The notes below the pieces were generated by a model, which saw only the letters and a program-made list of their open reading frames with translations, did not search any database and was not told the DNA's origin. A program made the translations under genes and the position numbers. DNA of 52,203 nt from Cyclaneusma minus (lineage: Eukaryota > Ascomycota > Leotiomycetes > Marthamycetales > Marthamycetaceae): positions 1-52,203 of the forward strand of contig JAKZHN010000070.1 in NCBI GenBank assembly GCA_037179335.1. Reading direction: 5' to 3'. Within the stretch, counting starts at the first letter, position 1; the number at the start of each line of letters is the position of its first letter. Shown piece by piece: positions 37,138 through 47,776 of this stretch.

Positions 37138-38385
37138 CCCAGCGGGATTGGCAGACCTTGCTTCACCATGGGAAGTGGCAAAGAGCAGGCCGAGGAGCGC
37201 AAGCACTTGAAATAAGAGTCAGTCATCAAGGTTTTCCCGGCAGTGACGGCTTCAGCGAAGTTCGGTCAGCGGCTCTCTCGCGCGAAGATCCGGGCACCAT
37301 GCGAGCATGGGGTGACGGGGCTTTGAATCAAATGGGACAATGGCGAGCTTTAAGTCGGGGCATTGTGTTTAGAGTTGTCGGACGGAGACGTGATTTGGCG
37401 GTGCGAATGAGGAGAAATGCAAGAGGCGGCTGGAAGGACCGAATGGGACAAAGTAAACTGGTGGAGGCGTCGGAATCGGGAGTTGTGCACGATGATGGAG
37501 AGATGACAGTCGCCCAACCGCGAATATTGAATTTGACGCCATTTCGAGCATTAGTAATGCTCAGCGCCCCGACGGCTCCTGTGCTGCGTGCCCGTACAAA
37601 GCGACTTGGACAGAGATCGCTGGACACTCCCACCAAGTACACACTCGCATTTTCGGAATCAAAGACAGCGAGAAACTCAAGCGCAAACTCAACGAAGCCA
37701 GCTGGCCGTGGTGCAAGTAGTAATCCTGAATTGAGTTCAAAGGGACTTTCCAGATATACTTTCCTCTGACAATATGAGATCTTCGCATACCTATTCGATC
37801 CATGATTGCTGGCTGCCTTGGCTGTCAAAGACTCAAAGGGATTCGGCTGTTCGCAAAGATGGAAGATCGCAGATGCCGCAAGCTCTTAGATGCAAGAGGA
37901 GAAATCACAGCTTATTATATACCATGTACTTCTGGCCCCGTAGGCTGTTCGAGCTCCCTTGCTCCAGTCGTACGGTTGTGATGCTGATTTTCCACCAGTC
38001 ACGCCACCTTGACGCAGTAGGGGACCAAGATCGCCGGCGCTGCCCCGTCATACAGCACCGTAGCACTGCCGGCCGCCACCGAGATGCCTGCAATGCCGTC
38101 AGCAGGATGGCATTTTCACTTGGTCCCCTGAAAATATGGTAAAGGAGAGCGTCAACCGTGGGGCTAGCGGGAGATCAACCGCTCTACTGCAGGAACAGGC
38201 AGGAGTTAGCGATCAGTCGGCACTTGAGGCTATTGGAAGCTTGGTCTGTGAGGCCAGGAAGACGTCTAAATTCCAGTCCTTTGGTCCCTGTGTCCTCAGC
38301 TAGTCCCATCAAAAGGACACTATCCTAAAACAGCGCCATTATTGGAACTCCCACCCCTTTCTCCATCCTCTTCCTACCACCTTCC
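37138..38385 (-). promoter_or_regulatory. SCAP upstream region / MFS downstream region
   Basis: The 1.25 kb between the MFS stop and the SCAP start, both on the minus strand. Overlapping frames of 166-203 aa exist on both strands (37158-37769, 37828-37328), but neither has recognisable content. They are more likely chance frames in a GC-balanced promoter. No clear sterol-response element was identified by eye. Confidence 0.45.
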
Positions 38386-40376
38386 TTACTTCCTAGCCAA
38401 ATTCGAATGCAGCGTATGTTGTCTAATAAACACCATACACACCAAAGCCAGCACCGCAATCCCCAAACACGTCAAAAATACCGCTCTCAGCGCATCCATC
38501 TCACTGTCCATAACCCCATCCCTCCAACTATGAGGCAATTTAGCAATCGCCCGAATATCATCTCTGATCGAACGTATACGCTCAGCGGCATGTGGTTTGT
38601 CTCCGAATTTGGACCATAATTCGTATTTGAGCACGTTTTGGTAGACGGCTGAGGCGATTGTTACGCCGATGGTGGAGCCGGTGCTGCGGAAGGCGTAGGT
38701 TGCTGAGGTTATTACTGCTCTGGGGGGTGGGTTAGCGGGGATCGAGAAGGTGGAGAGTGGTTGAAGCTGCTTATGTAGAGGTAACAAGGGCTGGAGGGCG
38801 ATGGATGGTCCCCTTGATGGCCAAGGGTCTTAACGAGTCTAGGTAAGCCCGTTCACTCGAGGACAAACTCGAATCTTTGGGGACTAACATGCACGAAATA
38901 ATAGACGGTCACCAGAATGAGCAAGTCATCAGCAGAAGAAAGATCCAGAGAACTTAGCCCAGGAAGTCGAGTGGCTCCAAACCTTTCTGGCGTGTGGTAA
39001 TAGGACGGGAAAACAACAGAATACAGGTGACGGAGAGAAAAAAACTCCACATACTGATGTTCGTGATCCACGGCCGAGATAGTAGCAAGCAGCGTAACCG
39101 TGAGCATCCCTCCATATCCAATTCCACTCAACAACAAAAACACCATAGCCGGCCCCATCGGCGTGTTAAAATCAAGGAATGACAGAAGCCCCGTCCCCAG
39201 AACAAAGAGAACCAGAACCACCAGCCCCAACACATAATACTTGCCCGTCTTCTTCATCACCAGTCCCGCTCCCAGCGATCCCAACGAACTACCGACAGAC
39301 CAAGGGATCAAACGAATCCCAGCATCTTTAGTAGAAAGCCCCAGAAGCTGAAAGTAAATCGGCACATAGAAAATGACTGCGAACATGGCCATCGTGACAA
39401 ACCAATTGGTCAAACAAGCAGCCGCCACGGTGCGATTAACGAGTAACCGCACGGGGATAACAGGCTCAGAAGCCCAATTGGCTTCCACCCACACAAAAAC
39501 GCCCAGCACAACCACAGCCAGCGGCAAACTCGTCAAAACCAGCCAACTCGTCCACGGCACAATATTTCCACCCGAATTCAGCCCCAGCAACAGCAACACC
39601 AAACTCGCTGTAAGCGTCCCCGCACCCACAAAATCCACTCTCTTCAACCTACTCTTATCACTCTCTTTCGGCGGTATATCGATAACAAAATACACCAGCA
39701 CAGCAGAGACGAGGACAAAGGGTACTTGCGCCAAGAAGGCTACTCGCCAGCCCCAGACATCGTTGATCCAGCCGCCAAAAAGCCCACCTAGGCCGGATCC
39801 GAGACCGAAAAAGACATTGCCGATGCCTTGGATAATGCCGCGTTTCCGCAGGGGGACGAGGTCGGAGGAGACGAATGTGCTGATGGCCATGAGCCCGCCG
39901 CCGCCCATGCCTGCCACTACGCGGCCGGCAATCATGGCTGCTTCGGTTTCCGCGAGACCGCATATCAAGTTCCCCGCAGCAAATAGGATGTTGCTAATCA
40001 CGAGGCCGGTGCGGCGACTGTAGATGTCGGTCAAGCGACCGGAGAGCGGCTGGCAAGCGGCATTGGCGATTAGGTAGGCTGTCGCTAGCCATGAGAGGAG
40101 CGAGAGGGAGTTGAAGGAGGAGGAGATGGGCGCGGAGAGCGTGGCAATGATGGTGCTGTCGAGGGCGCCGAGGAAGACGCCGACCCAGATGGTGCCGAGG
40201 ACGAGAGCGAGCTTTCTGTTGCTGGGTTCTTGCGGGATGATGGTGTGTTCTTCGCCGTTGATGAGGACGTGAGGGGAGTCGTCGCGGAGGAGAGGGGTGG
40301 CTTCGTTGATGCCGATGGTTGGGCGCGTGATGATGATGGCGGGGGGTGTGTCGCTGTCGGGATTGTCTGTCGCCAT
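38386..40376 (-). CDS. MFS transporter, DHA2 type (vacuolar amino acid / drug family)
   Basis: Predicted 551 aa. Exons are 40376-39055 and 38719-38386, joined at HQ|AVITSATYAF across a 335-bp intron (GTATGT ... CCCCAG). The polytopic membrane protein has DSTIIATL in helix 1, the MFS motif GRLTDIYSRRTG between helices 2 and 3, AGMGGGGLMAI, and the late RSTGSTIGVTIASAVYQNVL motif typical of fungal Fnx1/Vba-like transporters. The cytosolic N-terminus carries NEATPLLRDD, an acidic dileucine-type signal compatible with vacuolar sorting. The substrate (basic amino acids or drugs) is inferred from the family. The first exon runs open about 200 nt into the intron, so a retained-intron product would end after 507 residues. 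It is divergent from the MARVEL gene. Confidence 0.88.
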
Positions 40377-41246
40377 TGTGAGGTGTCGTAAGTTGCCGAT
40401 TGATCAGTCAAAGGGAGAATACAACCATAATGTCACTGCCACTTGTCGTGTAGAGAAAGCTAGAGCTCGTTCAGACCTCGACAGAGCTCAGAGCTGGTTG
40501 GTGAAAAATGACGTTTTGACGGAGAAAGCATAATCGAAGCTCCGAAGTCTTTCGCCGTTCGGCAGTTGGCTCCACCTGTTCGCCAGAAAGATTGTTGACT
40601 CGCGGACAATGACAGCAACGTGCCATTGTAGTGTCACCCTTATCTCCGAGCTCTCAGCCTCGTTCCCTGGGTGACGCTATTCATAGAAGCTGGTGTGGAT
40701 CGAGCAATTCTATATATCCACCGTAGCTTCTGAGACTCGGGACTGGGTCGAAAGTACCAACCATGTTGGTGTGGCTTCAATCGCAACCCTCGATTCTTGG
40801 ATGCTTCGGAGCATTCGGGTGCGTGATAACAGAGCTGTTATGGATTGTTTACTTTCTATCACGCCCTCTAATTGCCTCCTGAACATGGAGCGAGTATCAT
40901 TGCATTACTAGCCAGCAATATAAAGGCTTTAAAAACTTCCCGTAGCGAATCCTGGGCGTGCGTCTATTTACTCGGGGCCGAGTTGTGGCTGAGGCGCATC
41001 AAGATCCGCGCAGCTGCAAGAAAACAAGAACACAACAAATCGCTCTCGAGCAGTGCCACGCCTGCGCTGCCTCTTCTGGATTCTACTTGGCAATCCCTCC
41101 GTCGTCATCTTGCTCGCCCGCTGTCAACGGCAACCCGCCAACATCCGCAAACCACCTGTATATACCGTGCAAACATACGCCCGAGCTTGTTGACGGACTC
41201 ATATTGCGCAGCTTGACTCGGCCTCGGCTTCGAGCCCTCGACAAAC
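40377..41246. promoter_or_regulatory. Divergent promoter region, MFS (-) and MARVEL (+)
   Basis: 870 bp between two divergent starts. A TATATACC box at about 41160 lies 87 bp before the MARVEL ATG. Nothing else specific was recognised. Confidence 0.45.
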
Positions 41247-42215
41247 ATGTTCGAACTCGACATTTCCACCATACGCAAGCTGAAACTCGGCATACACATC
41301 GCTCAGGGACTCATCACCTTCGTGACCTGGGCAATCGAGATAGCTCTTTTCCGATCAGCCGCTCAGGCTGATGGCCGAAGAGACTGGTATTTCGGTCTGG
41401 TAAGGCCTCTAAAATGCGGTACTTGAAGCTGCTAGAAATACATTGCTGACTCTGCCGACAACAGTGCTTCCTCAACATCCCCGCCATCATCTACCTCACC
41501 ATGACCCCCCTGTTCCCACGCTCCCAAAAACTCGCAGCGCCATATGCCTTCGCCGTGGTCGACAGCATCTTCGCCATTCTCTGGCTGTCTGCTTTCGCCT
41601 CCATGGCATCCTACAACTCAGCAGGGAAATGTAATCCCGACTGCGGCATAGCAAAAGCCATGGTTGGCCTTGGCTTCTTCATCTTGTACGTCTCCCTCCC
41701 CTCTTCCTATCATCCACGTAAATGTGCCTGAAAACGCTAACAAAACCCGAAGTTTCTTCTTCGCCGTCACCGCCGCAATGTCCATCTACGGTCTCAACTA
41801 CTACCGCCGCAACGGCAGCAATCCCTGGATCTCCAGCTCCGGCAGCTTTCCCGCAGGCTCCGGCAACCCAGCCAATGACCCCGACAAAGACGCATTTTCC
41901 ACCGCTCCTCACGGCGAAGCCTACGCGCCCCTAGCCGACGAAAACGACCACGACGACCACGACGATCTGTACCACAACGAAGCAACAACCTTTGGCGGCG
42001 CCGGCTCAAACCACGGTTATGAATCCCATTCGTACAACAACAATGATACTTCTTATCATGGTGCTAGTGGCTATGCGCCGCCGAGAGTTGAGGTGGATCA
42101 TCATGATGACTATGGACACGGTGGACATGGGGAGCCCGAGAGAGTGCAGTTCCCGCCGGCGAATTACGATTCGGTGCCGGTTTTTGACGCGGATAGGGAG
42201 GCTGGGGGAAGATGA
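41247..42215 (+). CDS. MARVEL-domain four-helix membrane protein
   Basis: Predicted 278 aa, with exons 41247-41399, 41465-41685 and 41753-42215 in consistent phase (introns GTAAGG...ACAG and GTACGT...GAAG). Four hydrophobic segments can be seen: LGIHIAQGLITFVTWAIEIA (residue ~14), FLNIPAIIYLTM (~53), YAFAVVDSIFAILWLSAFAS (~75) and GLGFFILFFFFAVTAAMS (~115). A C-C pair in the third loop (GKCNPDCG) is typical of fungal MARVEL proteins. The C-terminal ~130 residues are hydrophilic and His/Asp/Gly/Tyr-rich (DDHDDLYHN, HGGHGEPERV) and probably cytosolic. Proteins of this kind sit in the plasma membrane or secretory system; the exact role is unknown. Confidence 0.8.
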
Positions 42216-42662
42216 GGTGTTGAAGACGGTCTGAGGTTCGAGGTGCTCTGATGTGTGTGTATGACCTGGCGTTTGTATGGGATTCGGGCATTTGGCGAGG
42301 CGCGTGAAATGCTATGCCTCGTCTTTAGCGACATTGGCAGATAGGCATTTTAGAACATACGGGATCCTTTCTGAGCGCATGGTGGAATTTTTGCTATGCG
42401 AGTGTATAGATACCATGTTTTCGAGCATTGCGTGTTGTGAGCATATAAAAAAGGGCTCGAGTCAGGAATTATGAACATCATATACGACGGCATTTTGCGG
42501 ACTTACTGGCAAAGAGAGGTTGTCTTGCTGGGCTTATAGTCCGACATTTCGAAGTGAGCTCAGATGTCTTCAAAAGCACAAAGCAATCAATGGGACCCTG
42601 AGTTGCAAGGAATCGAAAAGTCCGAGGTCACAGACAACAGGGGAAAGCAAGAATTCCCAAAC
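42216..42662. other. Convergent 3' region between MARVEL and Rit1 genes
   Basis: 447 bp downstream of both genes. No gene or repeat was seen. Confidence 0.5.
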
Positions 42663-44170
42663 TCAATCCGGCCTCTGCATTAAAAAGCTATTCACACTCT
42701 GCAGCGTCGCCCTACTCGGATTAGCCCCCGGCATACTCGTCATAATCCACCCCAAGCGTTTCCTAATAAACGTCTTATCAATCGCCGAAGGCTTCCTGTT
42801 CTCGTTCCCCTTCTCCATTTCCCCAGGTTCCAACAAAGCCCCAGAATCGTCATAGAACAGGCAGAGAATCGCTAAAGCAACGCCCACGGAGATGTCTTTG
42901 CCTGTGCTGCAAGCAATGATGATGTCGGTATCCTGTTTGTTGTTGCCTGATGAAAGCTTCTTTGAGAGGAAGGAGGTTATTTGGGGCAAAGCAATGCGCA
43001 GGTTCCTGCTGGCTAGCTTGTGGGTGCCAATGGGGAAGGTGAAGGAATTGTTTGATGCTTCTTCGCCCGTCTCTGTCATGGGCAATGAAGGAAGCGTGAT
43101 GATCAATGAATTCTTCTCCGCCGGAATGGAAGTCAAAGAGCTTTCTGGAACGACAAACATGGAAGTCGTGGGTGCTATACTCTCCAATTTCGCATTCATT
43201 GTCTTGTCTGAATTTGTCGATGCAGCAAGCAGGCGTGCTATGGTGTCAGGAAGCTCTTCTTCAGGGGTCGACAGAAGTAGCTCTTTGTGAGCCCAGAATA
43301 CTTGGGGCGTAAGCCCTTGTGCCCAATTCTCAGTATCGTCACCGGAACCTTGAATATAGCCTCCTTCGCTGACTTCGGTACCGGAGACTCGGCGCGACGA
43401 TGTACAGCATATGATGGGGTGGAAGTCTGAGAATACATGGGAGGTGGGGGAGAGTGGGGATTCGGGGGTTATCCAGATGGGGCGGATGGGTTTCTTGATT
43501 TGCTTGCGGATGTTTGCAAGATCGATGTCAAGGTTTTCGAAAGACTGGACAAAAGTGTCTAGGCGGGACGCGATTTGGGCGTGTTCAGATGCTGAGACTA
43601 CTTGTGGAGGTGTGTATAGGTCGTGGGCACGTGGGTCGTTGGGAAATAGGACCCGATTCAGGACGGAGCACCAGATTGGAATGGTCTTGCTCAAGGCGTC
43701 AGGCATACCTGGGATGTGTAAGTTTCTGGATCCTACTCTGGTGCCTGCTTTGACTCACGTTTGCCACGTCGGGTAGAGTCAACAACGATGATTCTGCAGT
43801 ACCTATTCAGCCAATGCTCAAGCTACTCCAAAGAAACTCACCCATCATTCGTTCCAATCAATTCAAGCAAATGCAAATTCAGTCTCCTTGTCGAGAAAGA
43901 CCACACGCCGGTATGACCATCCGTGCTTTTGAAATAGGCACTCCCGGCATGCTGGCTAGGATCAATGTACCAGCTCCCACATCTTTCATTGGCAACTAAG
44001 GGTCTAGAGTAGGCATCAAAGACATGTTGGACGAAAGAGGCGTCTTTCAGGATGCTTGAAAGGCGGTTCTGGATGGAGAGGGTGGATCGTTTGAGCGAGG
44101 AGAGGGTGGTGGAGAAATTGTGGTTTGCTTGGGGTGAAAAGATTAGGTCGGAGGCGGTCAGAGGTGCCAT
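42663..44170 (-). CDS. rit1: Initiator tRNA phosphoribosyl transferase (Rit1)
   Basis: Predicted 469 aa. In known fungi Rit1 adds a 2'-O-ribosyl phosphate at A64 of initiator tRNA-Met, which keeps it out of elongation. Exons on the minus strand are 44170-43842, a 35-nt micro-exon 43793-43759, and 43708-42663; the introns of 48 and 50 bp both start GTGAGT. The splices create the family signature IIVVDSTRRGKR|MPDALSKTIPIWC. A mid-region GGYIQGSGDDTENWAQGLTP and a C-terminal phosphatase-like loop CSTGKDISVG (Cys388) also match the family. The start MAPLTASDLIFSPQANHNF is the usual kind of Rit1 N-terminus. The length is slightly shorter than the yeast enzyme. The gene is divergent from the rvt-like gene. 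Confidence 0.92.
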
Positions 44171-44826
44171 TAAGGCGGAAACAGGGGTGAAGTTCTGATT
44201 GGCAAAGTTGACGACACAGAATGGAGGAGTTTGGGTGAAGGTTGAAGAGAATCAGGATGGCTTCAAGACAATGCCAGCCTTGTCTCGGCAAGGCTGGGTG
44301 CGCTGACATGAACACGCTAACTCTAGGCGCTAGCTCGCCGTCGCCGCAAAAATTCAAACTCCGACATCTCGCGTCTGCCTTCCCATCTCGTCCCGACTCC
44401 TTACACAAACCTGCCCTGTTTGTAGTCGGCCTGCAAAACTCAAAGGAGTCGTAGAGCATCCCGCTTGACTCACGCCGTTTCTTTTGACCATGACCTACCT
44501 GCTTCCACTTCCTAGTTCCTGCCTTGTTCCAGCCATGGAAAGAGACGTCGTCCAGGAAGGCTGTAGGATAAGTAGGCTTCCTTTCCTCCGGCAAGTCAAC
44601 GTTTCTTCTGAGCCTCACCTCTCATCTTCCAGAAGTCTTTCCAATCTCACTTCTGCACTCCTGGAGAAAGCTCTTCAGCCTTTTCACTGTCAACTCCGCT
44701 CGCCGGACTTCGCTCAACCCCCTTTTCACTTCCTCCCTTCATACACCCTTCCCCCGTCACCAACCAACTTCCCTTCCTCCCTCCACACGCTCTTCCCTCA
44801 CCCCCAGCCAGCTTCCTCACTTGACC
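44171..44826. promoter_or_regulatory. Divergent promoter region, Rit1 (-) and rvt-like (+)
   Basis: 656 bp between the two start codons. The half near the rvt-like gene is strongly pyrimidine-rich (CTTCCTCCCTTC and CTTCCCTTCCTCCCTCC, about 44735-44785), typical of fungal leaders. A 200-codon minus-strand frame (44618-44016) overlaps Rit1 exon 1 and is judged spurious. Confidence 0.5.
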
Positions 44827-47391
44827 ATGGCTTCCACGGGGATCCTCTCCAAAACCCTTCACGACATCACACAGACCAAACTCGCCGAGATTGCCAAGCA
44901 GAAGGCCGGTTTCGAAAAGACCAAAGCTGAGATACTCTCGAAGGCCAATGCGGCTAGTGGTATCACCTCGCAGCTCGACAAAGTCTCCACCTTGCTTGAC
45001 GCTCACAAGCAGTGGACGAACCTGGATGGGATCACGCCAAGGTCTTCGGACCTCCACAGCAACACCGCGCTCTTCCTGGAACAGGCCAAGTCAGACCCAG
45101 CCGTCACCGAACATCTTCTTGCCAAGTGGGAAAAGCAGCTTCTCGGGGAACTCGACATCCAATCGAACAAGTACGAGTATGCCGCTCTCTATGGCAAGCT
45201 CGTCGAGGAATGGCTTGCGTGTTCCGAGGATGGCACTTCCTTTGAGACAGTAGGACGAAAGGAGATGCACGACCAGCGGGAAATCTGGGAGAAGTATGTC
45301 TTCAAGGCGTTTCACACCAGCGTTCCTGCCATCAACACCTTCCTTGATGGCATCTTCAAGTGTGACAAGGCAGCCATCAAGCAGATCGAGGCGCTGCGTG
45401 AATCTACGAAGACGTTTGAGAAGCAAGTAGTGTGCGATGCTTTCACGGAAGCGTCACTGAAGTGGTGCATCAAAGGTCTACTCGCCAGCGACCTTCTGAC
45501 CGACGAGAAGCGGTCTGCTCTCAATGACTTCCTCGACAACAAGGTGGTCTTGGCAGAGATCGCCGACATCCTGAACATGCGTATGGCTGCGTTGGACTCA
45601 TGGTCCTGGGGCGATGATGCAATCACGGTGGAACAGCGCAGACATCTCAACGGTCGTTACCGCTTCTACGATGATCAAGATCTCCTCCAGTTGATCTTTC
45701 TGCGCTACGTTGGAGTGAGTTGGTCTGTTCATTTCAAGGAGCGCCTCACTCTCATCAAACAATCGTCTGTGTGGAAGTCGCCACGGGCCATGGTCAGCAA
45801 CAAGGAGAAGGAGCGCCGCCAGTTCTTTGGATTGAGTGGTTTCAACGACAAAGGACCAGTGGAGTCGGAGCGCGACGACTACTATAACGAAATCTTCTTG
45901 GAACAACTTCAGAGCACTGCAGAAGAGAACATGCGAGACTACAACGATGATGATTCGAGTGACACGTCCGACGGCTGCAAGTCCCCCCAAGACTTGAAAC
46001 AAATGGCGCTGCGTCTACTTGCATCCGACATCATCCTCAAGACCCGTCTCGGACAAGACGTTACTGTTATTCGCTCCGACTTCAAGTGGTTTGGCCCTTC
46101 TATGCCTCACTCGACCATCTTCGCCGTTCTGGAGTATCTCGGGGTGTCGGCCCGCTGGATCGATTTCTTTCGTCGGGTGTTGGAAATGCCTATGCAGTTC
46201 AAGAACGCCGATGGTGAAGACGCTCCTGTCCAGGTCCGCAAAAGGGGTACTCCAATCAGTGGCCCTCTCAGCGATGTTCTCGGTGAAACCGTCCTTTTCT
46301 GCTTGGACCTTGCTGTGAATTCCGCCACCGATGGAGCCAGGCTGTGGAGGCTACATGACGACATCTGGTTCTGGGGAGAAGAAGATACCTGCGTCACTGC
46401 CTGGAAAACCATGCAACACTTTGCATCAGTCATGGGCCTCGAGTACAGCGAAGAGAAGACGGGGAGTGTGAGCATTGGCAAAGATCGCATCACTCTCAAA
46501 AACCCCTCGCCATCGCTTCCCAAAGGCGACGTCCGATGGGGTTTCCTGAAGCTCGACCCTATGACAGGCAAATTTGAGATCGACCAAAATATGGTCGACG
46601 AACACATCGCCGAGCTCAAGACCCAGCTCAAGGCTTGCAAGTCCGTCTTTGACTGGATCCGTGCATGGAACATATATGCAGCCCGATTCTTCGCTGTCAA
46701 TTTCGCACGTTCCGCCGAGTGCTTCGGGGAGGACCACGTGGATGGGCAGATTACCACATTTCGACGCATCCAAGATGCTTTGTTCGCAAACGAAAAGAGC
46801 CAAGGTGTGACAAGTGTGACGACCAAGATTCAACGCATGCTCAGCGATCGGTTTGGCGTCAGCAACATCCCAGAGGGGTACCTCTACTTCCCCGCAGACA
46901 TGGGTGGCCTCGATGTCAAGAACCCCTTCGTCGACCTCTACCTGGCACGTAAGCACGTTACCGCGTTCCCAGATCAGTACATGATCACGTTTTTCGAAGA
47001 TGAGGAGGCGGCATACAAGCGCTCGAAAGCGAGCTGGGAGAGCCGCCCTGTTCAGCGTGGAATGGAACTGAAAGATCGCGAGCCATTCATGTCTTTCGAG
47101 GAGTACACTCGCTACCGGGAGGAGACTTCACGCCGGCTCGGCAGTGTGTACCACAAGCTCATGAGTGAAGCCAGCACGGCTCATGTCTTTGCGACTCCGG
47201 AGGTCAAAATGGCCCTCAAGCATGCCGAAATGAGCTTTGAGAGCAAGTCGGAGTATCAGCAGTGGATCATCCAGCTCTACGGCGAGGACATAATTTCGAG
47301 ATTCGGAGGACTCAAGGTGGTTGACAAGGGTCTGCTTCCTACGGCGCTGGTGCAAATGTTCAGACAGAGTCGATTCAACTGGGAGGGTTGA
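44827..47391 (+). CDS. Cellular reverse-transcriptase-like protein (rvt-like)
   Basis: An intronless 854-aa protein starts at ATG 44827 (GACCATGG); the two codons upstream lack ATG. About 300 helical N-terminal residues are followed by a reverse-transcriptase palm. Motif A is SDFKWFG (Asp418), motif B RGTPISGPLSD (from Arg473), motif C LHDDIWFWG (Asp511, Asp512), and then EYSEEKTGSV. All three metal-binding aspartates are present. An acidic insertion (NDDDSSDTSDG) stands before motif A. No endonuclease, integrase, RNase H, LTR or poly-A tail is associated, and the frame is intact and free of RIP. This fits the single-copy domesticated 'rvt' class known from fungi and some other organisms, which polymerises nucleotides in vitro but has no settled role. 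Assignment to rvt rather than another RT-like family is inference. Confidence 0.75.
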   Translation: MASTGILSKTLHDITQTKLAEIAKQKAGFEKTKAEILSKANAASGITSQLDKVSTLLDAHKQWTNLDGITPRSSDLHSNTALFLEQAKSDPAVTEHLLAKWEKQLLGELDIQSNKYEYAALYGKLVEEWLACSEDGTSFETVGRKEMHDQREIWEKYVFKAFHTSVPAINTFLDGIFKCDKAAIKQIEALRESTKTFEKQVVCDAFTEASLKWCIKGLLASDLLTDEKRSALNDFLDNKVVLAEIADILNMRMAALDSWSWGDDAITVEQRRHLNGRYRFYDDQDLLQLIFLRYVGVSWSVHFKERLTLIKQSSVWKSPRAMVSNKEKERRQFFGLSGFNDKGPVESERDDYYNEIFLEQLQSTAEENMRDYNDDDSSDTSDGCKSPQDLKQMALRLLASDIILKTRLGQDVTVIRSDFKWFGPSMPHSTIFAVLEYLGVSARWIDFFRRVLEMPMQFKNADGEDAPVQVRKRGTPISGPLSDVLGETVLFCLDLAVNSATDGARLWRLHDDIWFWGEEDTCVTAWKTMQHFASVMGLEYSEEKTGSVSIGKDRITLKNPSPSLPKGDVRWGFLKLDPMTGKFEIDQNMVDEHIAELKTQLKACKSVFDWIRAWNIYAARFFAVNFARSAECFGEDHVDGQITTFRRIQDALFANEKSQGVTSVTTKIQRMLSDRFGVSNIPEGYLYFPADMGGLDVKNPFVDLYLARKHVTAFPDQYMITFFEDEEAAYKRSKASWESRPVQRGMELKDREPFMSFEEYTRYREETSRRLGSVYHKLMSEASTAHVFATPEVKMALKHAEMSFESKSEYQQWIIQLYGEDIISRFGGLKVVDKGLLPTALVQMFRQSRFNWEG

Positions 47392-47776
47392 GCGGGAGCT
47401 GAAGGCGCTTTTCTTCTTCTCAGGGATGGCTCGTTGCATTACTATGGCGTTGATGGGATCCTGGAAGTGACGACGAAACATGGGTTCTAGACGAGCGTCT
47501 AGACTGCATGGGCTTATGCTAGATTTTTGGGGCGCTCTAGCAGGACTTGGGTTTATGTATGCTTTAGCCAGACAGTCAGTACCTACCCAATGAATTTTTG
47601 CAGTGATTTTGATTGTGACAGTCCTTTCCGAGAGGAGGAAGTACTGACTGCACGATTTTGTACATACCAACTCGGGCGAAGGAAGCAATGACAGTAAGTA
47701 ACATGAAATTCATGGTGTAATGATCAACTCATTTGTGGGCATTCACAGACGGTTAGTCGAATTTCTATCAGCCTTT
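47392..47776. other. Convergent 3' region, rvt-like and helical gene B
   Basis: 385 bp downstream of both genes, with no feature recognised. The long minus-strand frame across the end of the rvt-like gene (47688-47128) is a shadow. Confidence 0.5.

Noticed and set aside
37158..37828. Frames of 166-203 aa on both strands upstream of SCAP
   Set aside because: They overlap on opposite strands, have no recognisable motifs and lie in the expected promoter region.
38342..40023. Plus-strand frames across the MFS gene
   Set aside because: They are antisense shadows of the transporter, which has clear membrane motifs.
44016..44618. 200-codon minus-strand frame upstream of Rit1
   Set aside because: It overlaps Rit1 exon 1 in another frame and has low-complexity content.
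46107..46826. 239-codon minus-strand frame
   Set aside because: It is a shadow of the rvt-like gene on the opposite strand.
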